DNA from: Circinella minor
Lineage: Eukaryota; Mucoromycota; Mucoromycetes; Mucorales; Lichtheimiaceae
Reading direction: 5' to 3'
Length of the DNA stretch: 44,805 nt
NCBI GenBank assembly: GCA_016758965.1
Contig: JAEPRB010000295.1
Span: 1 to 44,805 of the forward strand
Shown one piece after another: positions 22,601 to 37,289 of this stretch. The position numbers and the translations under genes were made by a program. The notes below the pieces were generated by a model. The model saw nothing but the letters and a program-made list of their open reading frames with translations, made no database searches and was not told where the DNA came from. Position 1 is the first letter of the stretch; each line of letters opens with the position of its first letter.

Positions 22601-25600
22601 ATGACACGCCAACAACTTCAACAACCAATGAATAGTACGGCATTTAAATCAGTGTCAACGTTAATTGGAAAAGGGATTCACCATGCAAGCAAGATCGCTA
22701 TTCGAAATCCTATTGAAATAATTGTAGCAACACTTTTATTAGCTTCGTTTGGATATTTTACTCTGTACAACGTAGCTCGTTCTTCTGAGATTTTTTCTGA
22801 TACAAGTTATACACGATTATACCCAACAACTGTATATTCAACCTATCCACATAAAAATGGATTTACACCTATTATAAACAAAGAACAACAACAAGAAGAT
22901 GATAACATGGAATTGACATCATTTACTACTACTACTATTCCAAAGAATGCACTAAAACTATATCTGAAACAGATTACAGTGTCCGACGACACGGAACGCG
23001 GTGTACAAAATGTCAATACCTTGGCAACTATTTTACAATTTCAACAAACAGTTGAGAATACCATCTATGTACCCGAAGGAAATGAGAATAACAAGAAATT
23101 CTCATATCAAAATGGATTGTGTTACAGAAAAAATGACAAGACATGTTTTGTTCAATCTCCTTTGACATTATGGGAAAATGATATGGATCGATTAAAACAA
23201 GATAATGATATTCCATTGACTATGATGCAAGCCAATAATAGTAATAATCAAGGGTTCATGGATACTACATCATCATCTACTGTTACTTTATTTTATGCTG
23301 TTAATGCAACAGGGTCTATGCGTCGTACATTAGCAAGTCAATGGGCTCATCAAGTTGAAAATTTATCTCCTACAAAAGATATTGTATCTCATGCTAATCG
23401 TAATGAAGGAGAAAATGTTTTTGCTTGGTTATTTATCATTAGTCGTAATGTTGTTTTTAGACTCAAGGAACTTATTGATGTAAGTCAATTGCTAAATAAT
23501 AACACCCCCCCATACAATGTTATTCACTCAATTTTTTTTTTTTTACACAAATATTATATTAGATGGCTGATACTGTAGATATTTTAGTTATTCTTATTGG
23601 ATATGTTATGATGATGGCTACTTTTATTTCATTATTTATTAATATGCGAAGAATGGGTTCACGATATACTCTTGGTAAGGATATTATCTTAATTAAACAA
23701 AATAAAAATATAAATAAAACCTTGTTATTCATGTAAATATTAATCACAAACGTTAAAAACTTTTTTTTTTTATTCTAGCAACGGCTGTTTTTCTTAATGG
23801 ATTATTCTCTTTTATTCTTGCTGTTTTAACTGTTCATACTTTAGGTGTACAGCCTTCTCCTATCATTTTGGCGTAAGTTTTTTTTTTTATAATATTTACA
23901 TTGGATTACAACACAAACATAAACAAAAAACTAAAAAACTAAAAAACTGACATAATTTTTTTTTTTTGGGGGGGGGGTTGGTTGGTTACGTGCATTATTT
24001 TTGGCTAATTTAGTGAAGCTATACCATTTTTGGTTGTTACGATTGGGTTTGAACGGCCTTTTAAACTTACCAAACGTGTATTAGAATATAGTAAAGAAAC
24101 ACCATTGACACGCCAAGATGTTCGTGAAACCATTAGTCGTGCAATAGACTCCGTCGCATTATCCATTGCCCGTGATTGTGTTATTGAAATTATGGTACTT
24201 ACTTTAGGTGCTAAATCAACTATTACTGGACTACGTGAATTTTGTTTCCTTTCAGCCATTTTACTTGCATATGATGTTGTGTTTTTGTTTACATGGTATA
24301 CTTCTGTACTTGCTCTCAAGCTTGAGGTTGGTTTTATTTATTTATATAATTTTAATTTTGAAAAAAAACTCACACACCTCCATCTATTTCTAGTTAACAC
24401 GTATTCGAGAACTTAGTTCCCCAACATCATCATCATCTACTTCTACTATCAATAAGAATGAAAAGAATAATATAAATGATAAAAAGACAATTAAAAAACC
24501 ATCTAATATGAGTTTTATTCGTCGAACCGTTGTAAAAGCACTTAGTGATGATCAAAATTCTTTTCCTCATGATATCCAAAAATCGGATGCCCCATTTATC
24601 GGTAGACTCAAACTAGTTATGGTAAGTAAAAATTATTTATTTATTTGTTTGTTTTTAAAATAATTGACAGGTTTTTTTTTTTTTTTTTCGTAACTCACAT
24701 GTCCCCCTTTTTTTTTTTTACATCTGTTAAATAAATTTTGTTTATAGATTGTGGCATTTGTTGCTATGCATTTATTTGAATTCTGTACAGCATTTCAATC
24801 AGGACCTCAAGTAGATGTAACTCAACCTCAAGTGGCTCAAGTACTTGATAATATTTTAAATCAACATCTTGTATCGGATCAAAGTCAATTACCTTTGGTC
24901 GTTGAAGTTTTTCCACCTTTATTATTTCATTTACGATCACCTAGTACAACAAGGTTCATACCTGAATCCATCACAAGACCTTTTGAAGCTTTAACTGAAA
25001 TTTATGCTGTATTTATTCAACATCCAGTGATTAGTCAATGGTTAACAATTGCTCTTGTCGTTTCTTTGTTCTTGAATACTTATTTATTTAATGTGGCCAA
25101 ACAATCAAAACAAGTCACTACTCCTACTAGTACTACTACTATAAATAACACAGTCCAATTACCTGTACTTCAACAACAAGTAATTAAAAAGAAATCAACA
25201 ATGATGACGACCAATACATCCGATAATGTACGAAGTGTAAATGAATGTGTATCATTTATGAAAACACCTGAACAACTCAATAATGAAGAAGTCATTGCAT
25301 TGGTTCAAGCTGGAAAAATGGCACCTTATGCACTTGAAAAAGTATTAGGTGATTTTGAACGTGCGGTTTCTATTCGTCGTGCTTTAATTTCTCGTGCCTC
25401 TTATACCCAAACGTTAGAAAATAGTTTATTACCATTGGAAAATTATCATTATGATAAGGTGCTGGGCGCCTGTTGTGAAAATGTTATTGGATATATGCCT
25501 ATTCCATTAGGTGTTGCAGGTAAAACATATATATATATATATATATATAAATATAAAGAGGAGTTACATATGAATGTTATTGGGGGGAGTTTGATTTATA

Positions 25601-26674
25601 ATATTGAAAAATTAACTCATTTTTATATATGTATATAAAAAATTAGGTCCAATGAATATTGATGGACTTGACACACATATCCCCATGGCAACTACAGAAG
25701 GTTGTTTAGTTGCATCTACTGCTCGTGGTTGTAAAGCTATTAATGCCGGTGGTGGTGCAACAACTATTGTTACAGCTGATGCAATGACGCGTGGTCCTTG
25801 TCTCAATTTCCCAAATATTATTCGTGCTGGTGAATGTAAACGATGGATTGAACAAGAAGGTGAAAAAATTATTACAGAAGCATTCAATTCAACCTCTCGA
25901 TTTGCTCGATTACGTAAAATGAAAGTTGCTTTAGCGGGTCGTCTTGTTTTTATTCGTTTTTCTACAACCACAGGGGATGCCATGGGTATGAATATGATTT
26001 CCAAAGGGTGTGAAAAATCTCTTTCGGTCTTATCCGAATATTTCCCAGACATGCAAATCATTTCATTATCAGGCAATTATTGTACTGATAAGAAACCTGC
26101 TGCTATTAATTGGATTGAAGGACGTGGTAAATCTGTTGTTTCGGAAGCTGTGATTCCTGGACCTATTGTTGAAAAAGTATTAAAAACGACTGTACGTGCT
26201 ATTTGTGAACTCAATGTAAACAAGAATTTAATTGGATCTGCTATGGCAGGATCTGTGGGTGGATTCAATGCACATGCAGCCAATATTTTGACGGCTATTT
26301 ATTTAGCTGCAGGACAAGATCCTGCTCAAAATGTAGAAAGTAGTAATTGTATGACATTGATGACGGCGGTGAATGATGGACAAGATTTACATATTTCATG
26401 TACTATGCCTAGTATTGAAGTAGGTACAGTAGGAGGTGGTACTACTTTACCTCCTCAACAAGCTGTATTAGATATGCTTGGTGTAAGAGGACCTCATCCT
26501 ACATCACCAGGTGATAATTCAAGACGATTAGCACGTATCATTTGTGCTTCTGTCATGGCAGGTGAATTATCATTATGTGCTGCATTGGCTGCTGGTCATC
26601 TTGTTAAAGCACATATGGCACATAATCGAAATACTACTACTCAACCTCAAGTAGGTAGTTGTATCAAATCATAA
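22601..26674 (+). CDS. hmgR: 3-hydroxy-3-methylglutaryl-CoA reductase with sterol-sensing domain
   Basis: Seven exons (22601-23479, 23563-23674, 23779-23872, 24014-24326, 24394-24621, 24748-25519, 25647-26674) give 1141 residues. It reduces HMG-CoA with NADPH to mevalonate in the ER membrane, the committed step to sterols, ubiquinone and, in zygomycetes, carotenoid and trisporoid precursors. The first membrane segment lies at about 37-60. A lumenal loop follows, then a sterol-sensing domain at about 294-466 ([42 protein letters not shown]). A last membrane helix is near 725. The catalytic domain holds [30 protein letters not shown] (Glu about 817), [10 protein letters not shown] (Asp 910), [13 protein letters not shown] (Lys 948), [12 protein letters not shown] and [12 protein letters not shown]. 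All key residues are present. Intron 4 has a GTTGGT donor. Domain assignment is certain. Confidence 0.98.
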
Positions 26675-27225
26675 AAAAAAAAGTTTTGTTTTTAACTTAT
26701 AATATTACTTGAACATTTATAATATCTTTCCTCCCTGCACCTTATCTTTATGTTCATTCATTTCATTTTCTATATATATATATAAATTATTTATTATTTA
26801 TTCGTTTACTTTACATAATATTGCATTGTTTGTTTGTTTGTTTTTATTTATTTTGTACGTATCAAAAAAGAAGAATGTTCTTTTTATTATTTAAAATTCT
26901 TTTTTAAAAAAAAAGTTTGAAGTAACACAATATATAAAAAGTGATACGAATTTTTGCGTGTAGTACAATCTACAATGTATATAATGCGGCACCTAACCTT
27001 TTTTTTTTTTTTACTTTGCATTTATCATTGGGACAGGCCGAGAACATTATTATTATTTGTCTTTTTTTTTTTTTTTGCTCTCTTTTTAATAAAATAGTGT
27101 TCATAGTAAAAGTGTATGTTAATTTTTTTTTTTTTTTTTTTTGTGTTTGTATACAATACCCGTATCTAATAAAAAAACATATTCTTTTTCTTTCTTTCTC
27201 TCTCTCTCTTTTTTTTTTTTTTAGT
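26675..27225. other. Intergenic: HMG-CoA reductase 3' flank, next gene's 5' region
   Basis: No gene seen. Long oligo-T tracts (27000-27012, 27062-27076, 27123-27142, 27210-27222). The last is followed by TAG one base before the next ATG, which looks like a 3' splice site and suggests a 5'-UTR intron. Confidence 0.55.
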
Positions 27226-28342
27226 ATGGGTTTTTCTCTTGCTCCTCTTGCAAATATTTTTAAAATGTCAGACACTGATTCTGATAATGATACTCAAGAT
27301 GATGCATCCGCTTCTTCTGATGTTCTCATTAAAAGTAAATGGACTTTATTATTATAATTATTAGAAAAATAAAAACTAACTTTTAAAAATAATAATAATA
27401 ATAATAATAATAGATATTGTACAAGATTTATTTTGTTATGATACAGTAAAAAGAAAACGTATACTTGAATTTTATTTTATAAAAGATGCTATTATGATAA
27501 CACCATTTATGGCTGCAAGAAATATTCAAGAAATTTCAAAGTAAAGTCCTTCCCACCCCTTAAAAACTTTTTGACAACAAAAAAAAAAAAAAAAAATTAA
27601 ATACATATATATATATATATTATATATATTGATGTAGTATTTATGGTATATGGCAAAATATAAATCAAACAGAACCAATCATTACAAATATTGTGTTTGA
27701 TGGGTAAAGTTCTTCTTTTTGAATTTAAGTGTGTGTATGTGTGTACCTTATTAACTTAACTAACATAACCCTTGCTTATTTCTCTTCCACCGCCTCCGAT
27801 TTTTTTTTTTTTTTTTTTTGTAGTCGCACGGCCGTTATTCACTATATACAAAACATTTGTCCCGCCGTGTTACCAACAAGTCGTTACACATTAAAAATTC
27901 CAGCCATCACTACATTATATTTTAAAGAACGTGATGGATTAATCAAAATATATAAACAACAAGATAGTTGGACTTTGGAAGGTAACGAAAAAAAAAATAG
28001 CTATCTTAACATCTATTACAACTTTTATTTATTTATTATTATTATTATATAAAAGGGATCATGGAAACATTACCAATGGCATCATTTTGGTATACTCGTA
28101 TTATTCGTGTACTACTTGCTAAAGTAGCGGCTATTGCAGGTGATATGTATGAAGGATCATCTACATGGCAACAACATATGTATTCTACATCTCAACAAGA
28201 ACAAGTTATATTAGATAGTAAAACATGGAAAAAACAAGATTCAACTATTGATCAACAACAAATAATGGATGAAGAAGATCGAAAAAAGATAATAAATAAT
28301 AATGAGTTGGTAGATGGTATGATTTTTTTAGATGATAATTAA
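27226..28342 (+). CDS. SigF-like NTF2-like domain protein
   Basis: Five exons (27226-27334, 27414-27540, 27638-27703, 27824-27981, 28056-28342) give 248 residues. After an acidic N-terminus (SDTDSDNDTQDD) comes one alpha+beta domain with IVQDLFCYDTVKRKRILEFY, FYFIKDAIMITPFM, YGIWQNINQTEP and RYTLKIPAITTLYFKERDG, then DSWTLEG. A hydrophobic stretch ARIAKVAAIAGD-like (IRVLLAKVAAIAGDMY) follows. This resembles the fungal family annotated as SigF-like NTF2-like, a cone-shaped fold with a C-terminal membrane-proximal helix. Its biochemical role is not known to me. The C-terminus is a polar Gln/Asp tail. The start may instead be the in-frame ATG at 27265, giving 13 residues fewer; the upstream ATG sits 1 bp behind an acceptor-like TTTTAG. 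Intron 4 ends in AAAAG. Confidence 0.7.
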
Positions 28343-29118
28343 TTTTTTATTTTTTATTTTTACGTACGTACCCCCCCCTCTCTCTCTCTCTCTCTACTTG
28401 TATTTAATATAACAAAGATCCTTTACTCACACACAGTGTATATCTCTTTCTCCCTTTTCTATTATATATATACACACAATTATTTATTTTTATACATATA
28501 TTTTATATACCTATTCTATTCTATTTTTTTTTATATATATTTCAACCAACAATTTCTCTTCTTATTTATTTATTTGTATATCTATCTTATTAACCCTTAT
28601 TTACCATCATTTATTTATTTATTATTACTCAAAATACAAAATACACAATGACTTTTTTTTTTTTTTTTTTTTGTTCTTTAAAATTGGTTTTCAAGTAAAA
28701 ATAAAGTGTGAGAAATAGAGTGAACGTTTTCTTCCAAAATATAAAGATGAAGATGATACGTACGTAATTGTCATTCAATTTCCAGATTTATTAAAAAATC
28801 TCATAATATGAATATATATAATAAACCTTAGATCGACTTTGAAAGTTGATAACAAGAAACAAGGTAGGCTTTTTTTTTTTTAAATAGTAGATCTGTCACT
28901 CTCGACCCTGAACTTGTCTTACAACTTCGGAAAATTGATTCCGATCTTCCTTTCGGGGGGGGGGGAATAATAAAATGAATAGATTTTTTGGATGAACGAA
29001 ACATTGATTTTTTAAACAAACAATAAGAAAAAAAAACACGCATACTACATTTAACACATGTAGTTAAATAATTCAACTTTTTATAAAAGGGGTTCTTTTT
29101 ACAAGTGAAAATTGCGTA

Positions 29119-29156
<38 letters not shown>

Positions 29157-29592
29157 ACTGGTATTATATACGTAGTTTAGACCTTTTCAAAAAAAAAAAA
29201 CAGAAAGAGGAGCGTGAATTAAAAAAAAAGGGGGTTGTCAAGGCGCGTAATCATTGTAATTGCTATTATTTATTTACTTATCGGTAATGACTATATAAAG
29301 AACAATCATTTTAACATTTATGAGGATAATTCTTCTTATTTACCTTCTTGATCATATCATCCCTCTCCCCTCTCCCCCCCAAAAAAAATTTATTATTCTA
29401 ATAATTTCTAAACACACACAATACGTTACTATATTGTAATATAAATAAATGAGATAAAACAAACAACAATTAATTACACTCTTTCTCTCTTTCTCTCTTT
29501 TTATTTTTCTTCCTTCTTTTTTTTTTTTTTAAAAAAAAAAAAAAGAATATATATATATCCATCGTACGTATTATTGTTATTATTATAAAATA
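28343..29592. other. 1.25 kb intergenic region before the globin
   Basis: No supported gene. It has CT and TG/TA microsatellites (28378-28395, 29119-29150), many oligo-T/A tracts and an 11-base G run (28956-28966). The patch 28720-28970 is less AT-rich, with short open stretches and splice-like signals in more than one frame; see findings. The last 80 bp before the globin start are a T run followed by an A run. Confidence 0.5.
29119..29150. repeat. (TG)n(TA)n microsatellite
   Basis: Compound dinucleotide repeat in the intergenic region upstream of the globin gene. Confidence 0.9.
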
Positions 29593-30543
29593 ATGACACC
29601 TTCTTATCCATCTCCACCTACCAAAGCACAAACTCAATTGATTAGACAAACATGGGAAAGAGTTTCAGAAAAACGTCATGAAAAAGATAATCCAAATGTA
29701 TCAGCTTCTTATGCATTTGGAAAACAATTTTATGAATCTTTATTTATTATGGAACCTGAACTTAAGAATATACTTACAAATTCATTACAACAAGCACGTG
29801 TTTTAACAGGTGTTTTGTCTTATATTACTCGAGCACCTAGTGTCATGCCTGCAAGATATAAAGAAATTAAAAATATTCGAGATATGAATGCTATGTTGAA
29901 AAATAATAATAATAAGAATAATAATAATAATTCAGATGCAGAAGAAGAAGAAGAAGATGATGATGATGATATGATGGAAGAATTAAATGAAGAAGAAGAA
30001 GCATGGATGGTTGAAAAATTACAAGAATTAGGAGCTCGTCATGTTGGTTATAAAATAGTTAAAGAATCTTTATTTGATTCTATTGGTCCTGCATTAGTAG
30101 AAGCTTTACAAAATCGATTAGATAATGAATATAAACCTCATATGGGTGAAGCTTGGCTTAAGGTAAATCGTTCTTAAGAATAGAAAATGACTTGTTATTT
30201 AATCGTATGAGAAGGAGAGAGAGAGAGAGAGAGAGAGGAAAACAAAAAGGGGGAGAGGGGAGGGGAGGGGTTTAGTATAGGATACAATTGTCTCTTGTAT
30301 TAATTGAATTATTTTAGCATTTTTACTGACGAAAAATTATTTTGATCAATTTACTATTTACTACGTACATAGGCACATTATTATGTTGTATTTCATATGA
30401 AAAAAGGTTTACAATCCCAGCTGGTTTGGGAAGGTGTATTAGAAAACGGTCAACAAGATCAATATCGAAAATATTATCAACAAAGAAGTCGTAGTAATAG
30501 TAGTGCAAGTTTAGCTAAAGCAAATAATTGTTCAATACAATAG
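29593..30543 (+). CDS. Globin-fold protein with acidic low-complexity insert
   Basis: Two exons (29593-30162, 30373-30543) give 246 residues. Helix A (AQTQLIRQTWERV), helices B-C (FGKQFYESLFIMEPELKNIL) and helix E (QQARVLTGVLSYITRA) fit the globin pattern. The F region LGARHVGYKIV carries the expected haem-ligand His at about 150. It is followed by helices G-H (LFDSIGPALVEALQNRLDNEY, GEAWLKAHYYVVFHM). A run of Asn then Glu/Asp (about 103-136) is inserted between helices E and F. No FAD/NAD reductase domain follows, so this is a single-domain globin, not a flavohaemoglobin. A 57-residue polar tail rich in Gln, Arg and Ser ends it. Possible roles are NO or oxygen handling or sensing; none can be shown here. 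The 210-nt intron holds a GA repeat (30215-30237). Confidence 0.85.
30215..30237. repeat. (GA)n microsatellite in the globin intron
   Basis: Dinucleotide run inside the single intron of the globin gene, followed by a G/A-rich stretch. Confidence 0.9.
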
Positions 30544-30808
30544 TATATAATAATAATACATAATTCGGACCCCTGAAAATAATAATAAAAAAAGCTATTA
30601 ATAATCATGTAATTTGTTAATATCCCTTTTTTTCATCATCGATTCATCTTGATTATCAATTCACATCTTCTTTAGTTTTTTTTTTTTATTATATTACAAT
30701 TTGATATTTGAAAGAAGAAGGAAAAAGAAAACTTTTTGTTTGGAATATTACAAAAATCATTTTAAATCTAAAAAGTGGAACAAAATAAATATATCACTAT
30801 TTTTTGTT

Positions 30809-32969
<2,161 letters not shown>

Positions 32970-33501
32970 TTGGTTTTTAAAAAGAAGTGAAAGAAAAAAA
33001 AAAAAAAAGAAGAAGAGGAAAACGATCCAAAATTTAAAGAAACCCCTTTTATGTAGTTTCCCCGCAATTCAAATATTTTCCCACCCTTTTTTTTTTTTAC
33101 TTGTGATCAACATTTGAATCCATTGAATCCAAGTTCCGAAGAACCCGAAAAAAACACACCAAAAAAAAAAAACAGAATCCAAATTTTATCAATACAATAA
33201 AATGGAAAGAAAAAAAAAAGTGCATCAAAAGAAAAAAAAATAATAAAGTGATTTGTTATATGTAAATTATGTGTGTGTTTTGAGTGAGTTGCAATGGGGG
33301 GGGGGAAAGGGAGTTCTGTAAAAAAGAGAAGGAAGGAGGAGGAAGTGTAAGAAGGAAGAATAAAAATAATGGTAATATTAATAATAATAATAATGATTTG
33401 GAAATAATTATAATTTAAAATGCAAAAAAAAAAAAAAAAAGGGAATTTAAGATAGGTTCAAAGAGAATGCACAAAGTAGTAGTTGTCAAAAAAAAATATC
33501 T
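32970..33501. other. Intergenic: thiolase promoter and 3' flank of the coiled-coil gene
   Basis: No gene seen. Contains A-rich tracts and the 16-base word shared with the ACS upstream region, about 90 bp before the thiolase start codon. The rest is low-complexity A/G sequence. Confidence 0.65.
33058..33073 (-). promoter_or_regulatory. 16-base word shared with the ACS upstream region (copy 2)
   Basis: TTCCCCGCAATTCAAA, identical to 5142-5157. It lies in the same orientation relative to its gene, about 89 bp upstream of the thiolase ATG, a plausible promoter position. Confidence 0.3.
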
Positions 33502-36452
33502 TTATGAAAGAGGAACACCATCACCTTCAAATAAAAGTTTTTCAATCCAATAAATAAGTATTTCAAGTATTTTACTTCTGGAGCCTCCTTGTTGAGTGGC
33601 GGCGGCAACCAGTGCCTGCTCCCAGCTTCCAGGCTGGCCATCCAAAAGAAATGTTGAGGTGACAATACCAAAAATATAAACAAGAAGGGTATAAATAGCA
33701 AATGTAGCAGTATTGGTAACAGCTCGATCATTGGTAGGTCGAATTAATGCTCTATTATGATTACTGTTGTTATTGTTATTATCAGATGCAAACATTGTAC
33801 TATTATTAGCAGCAATAGCAGCATTTACTGCAAAAGCCGTTGACTATAAATTATACTTCATTAGAAAACATTCATATATAAACTCAACAAACAAACAAAA
33901 AAGATCATGTTATTTGTTTACCTCATTCAAATCTTGAACAGTACCCCTTCTTCTTGCTTTATCTAATTTACGTTGTCGAATCCTTGATTGATCCCAAATA
34001 TCTGTTGTAGTATTCATATCAATTGTCGTATTATCTGTAAAAGATTGTTTTGCAGCAACTTGAATAGCAAAAGGTTCAACTGTATTTGTTACATCTACGT
34101 CACCTCCATTGGCTATTCGTAAATTATCAATATCATCTCGTCGATCAGGTACTTTCATTCCCATATTAGCTAATTGATTTACTAATAATTCTTTTTCTTG
34201 ATCCAGTGCATATTTAAATTCTTGTTTTACTATAATAGTTGATTGTTCATATATTCCCCCCCCCCAAATTATAGTTTAGTATATGTGTATATAAATCATT
34301 GCCATTCTATCCGAAAAATTTACCTCGATCCAAATCTTGCATAGCAGCATCTGCTTGTGATTTATAATAATCTTTTTCATTCTCCACTGATTTAAGTCGT
34401 TCTTCTGTTATATTATCTATTTGAATATCTTCCCTGAAATCATCATGACTTTCCAATTCTGCACGTAATGTCTAATAAATATATTTTAGTTAATTTATAA
34501 TATCTTTCTTATTCTCGTTTAAAAATTGGAAAGCAAAATAACATACATTAATAAGAGTGTATGTTTCTGTACTATTATTATTACTATTATTATTATTATT
34601 ATTTTCATTTCGGTAACTGTTGTCATTTATGTTGTTATGTGTCGTCATTATGTTATCATTAGATAATGAGGATATTATTGCTTCTTCACTTTTAGCTTCC
34701 AAATCAAATTTGAGTCCATCAATAATTTCTTTTAATCGTTCATTCTCCGATCGTTGTTCTGCTAACTGCATATGGGTATAATGCGAAGTAGCCAATTCAT
34801 GTTCTAAATTATCTTGCATTGCTTTCAATTTATTTCGTTCTTCATTTAATTGTTGAAATTCATGATGAATGGAACTTAAAAGAGCTTCTGTTTTTTGTAA
34901 TTCAAGTTCTTTATGTCGTAACATTTCTTGTAAATCTTGTGTTTCATCTATAAAAGAATGGGAGGATGATAAAATGAATGAATTATACTGTAATTACGAG
35001 ATAGATTTATTAAAACTGATATATAAATATATATCTTCTCACTTCCTTTTTACTTTTAGAAAAAAAAAAACTTACGACATTTTTCATCAAATAATCTTTT
35101 GATGGATAAATAAACTTGTTTTTGATCTGTTTCGGATCGTTCGATTTGTGCAATATGTGATTCCAACTAAAAATATACAATTTAATAAAGCTTTATATTC
35201 TGAACTCCCACTTCCCCTTCACCTCTCCCCTCCCACAACAACCCCCCCCTCCTTCAACACAGCTTCAAATAAATTATAATAAGAAAAGACAATAAAACTT
35301 ACTGCACCAATTTGATCAAGACTATTCTTTTCTTTACTTTTATATTCAAAAATCTCTCGTTTTTGTTTAACTACTTCTTGATTCATATCTTCTACTCTGT
35401 TTTGTAATTGAATGATTCTATCTTCATTATCACGTGTCATTGAAGCAAGACTTCTTTCTGATAATTTAAGTCGTCTGGTTAATTGGATTGAACGTCGATA
35501 GTATTGAGCTACATTTGGGCTTGATACCTTTTTATATACACGGTTTAAAAGTTTTATCATAATTAATAATAGTCATTTCATAGGTTTCTTATATCTATAC
35601 TCAGTTCATTTATACTAAATGTTGCTTACTTCATCATCATCCTCTTCTGGTTCATCACTTAATAATTTAGGTTTATTGGTTAAACTTGTACTACTATTAC
35701 TTCTTGTATTACGAGGTATGCCAACGTCATCGTCAATGGTTAATGTTCCTACTGTTTCTTCAAGTTCACTAGTAGCTTCAATTGGCTCTGTTGTAATATT
35801 CTATCATGCCGATAAGTTTCAAATTATTATTTTTTTAAAAAAAACATATACTATATGTATAATATACATTTTTTTTTTTTAATTTTTTAATTTTTTTTTT
35901 TTTACCTCTTGTTCTTCATTCGATAAATCTTCATTACTACCACTACCACCACTTGTTATTGATAAATGAGAAGGTCTTCGATGAGAATTGGATCCTGTTG
36001 ATAATGGAGGAGAAGTTCTCGGTCGAACGACTGTTGTCATGGATGGAGTTGGAAATACAAGTTTTAATAAGTTTAAAATATCATCGGCACTCATCTCCAA
36101 GTCAGGATTAGCCATGGTATAAGGTTGTATAGCTGTTTTTTGATCTAATGATAATAACATCACGTCTTGTTCTTGTTCATATTCGTTAATCAATGTCAAT
36201 AAGTCTCGTGTGAAAATAACACCTTTAGAATCATGTTGTGAGACAAGTCGTTTTAATTGAACTTTAAGAACAGCGTAAGGTACATGAGTAGGTTGTTGTT
36301 GTTGTTGTTGCTTTTTTTTTTTTTTGTATATAACAATAATAATATATGAGTGTTGTTAAGTTAGAATGAAATAAATGTTCGGTTTTAGGTATTAATAAGA
36401 AATATAATAAAAAAAAAAAACCTACCATAGATTCACAGCCAGGAGAAGTCAT
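33502..36452 (-). CDS. Coiled-coil tail-anchored membrane protein, KASH-like candidate
   Basis: Nine exons (36452-36426, 36310-35906, 35800-35630, 35527-35303, 35166-35076, 34947-34547, 34471-34324, 34229-33922, 33843-33502) give 705 residues. I do not recognise the family with certainty. The N-terminal region (about 15-85) is probably helical (VLKVQLKRLVSQHD, FTRDLLTLINEYEQE, ADDILNLLKLVFP) and recalls the small N-terminal domains of spindle-pole or dynein-linked proteins. Ser/Asp-rich linkers follow, then long coiled coils (about 215-500; RLKLSERSLASM, LELQKTEALLSSIHHEFQQL). One membrane helix at 640-659 (FAIYTLLVYIFGIVTSTFLL) leaves a 46-residue C-terminal tail. This layout matches KASH proteins of the nuclear envelope (Kms1/2-like). 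Golgin or other tail-anchored coiled-coil proteins are alternatives. A CAG acceptor-like site sits 2 bp before the ATG, suggesting a 5'-UTR intron. Confidence 0.6.
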
Positions 36453-37289
36453 GGCTGGAAAAAAAAAAAGACGTATATATATATATATATAACTAGGGAA
36501 CAAAGGTAACCAAGTGATAATAATAATAAAAGAGAATAAGTTTATAAGTTGTGAAACTGACAAGTGACTAAAATTTCCAACTCTTTTATTATTATTATTA
36601 AACACACACACACACACACACACAAAGACACACACACTTATATAAAAAAGAATGGGGGAATAAAAAAAAAAAATAAAAAATAAAAAAGGGAAAAGCAAAA
36701 GTAGGTAATCTATAGCGTGACACAATAACTTTTTCCCCTACTCATAAAAAAACTCAATAGTTATAAAATTCATTTTCTTCTTACTCCTCCGATTATTATA
36801 ATCTCTTTGTGTTATTTTTTGTTGCTATCCATTATATAAATGGGTGTACTTTAAAAAAAAATGAACCACGAGTCAATCAATCAAAAATGTTTATTATGCA
36901 TACAAATAAATTTTTTCTTTTACCTGGCAGACCCTATTTGATTTTCATGCATAAAATAAAATAAAATATTTGATCGCCTTACTATAAAAATAAATAAAAG
37001 AAACTTGTTGCTTGGGATATGAGTGACCCTTTGCCACAATCAAAACAACCCGATCCATTTTATCAAAGAAAAATAATCATATGAAAAAGACAAATATATA
37101 TACATATATATATATAAATAGATAAATTTAATTCTTTCTTTCTTTCTTTTTTTTTTTTAACATAAAAAAGTTTGGTATGTATGTATAAAAAATAATTTTT
37201 TTAAAAATAAAAAAAAAAGTTTAAAAAAAAAATTTACAGAAAAAAAAAAATACAAAAACAGAAAATAAAAATAAAAATAAATAAAACAA
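36453..37289. other. Intergenic: 5' region of the coiled-coil gene and 3' flank of the transporter
   Basis: No further gene. A (CA)n run (36602-36624), oligo-A/T tracts and a possible upstream non-coding exon on the minus strand (36953-36925, ending in AG before GTAAAAG). Spliced to the CAG acceptor at 36453-36455, its own ATG would open a 16-codon uORF. Confidence 0.45.
36602..36624. repeat. (CA)n microsatellite
   Basis: Dinucleotide run in the 5' region of the coiled-coil gene. Confidence 0.9.

Noticed and set aside
24005..26283. Minus-strand open stretches opposite HMG-CoA reductase (24005-24319, 25612-26076, 26077-26283)
   Set aside because: They overlap the sterol-sensing and catalytic exons, which carry unmistakable motifs on the other strand.
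28436..28651. 71-codon open stretch rich in Tyr, Leu and Phe
   Set aside because: Pure T/A-rich translation artefact in the 3' flank of the SigF/NTF2-like gene.
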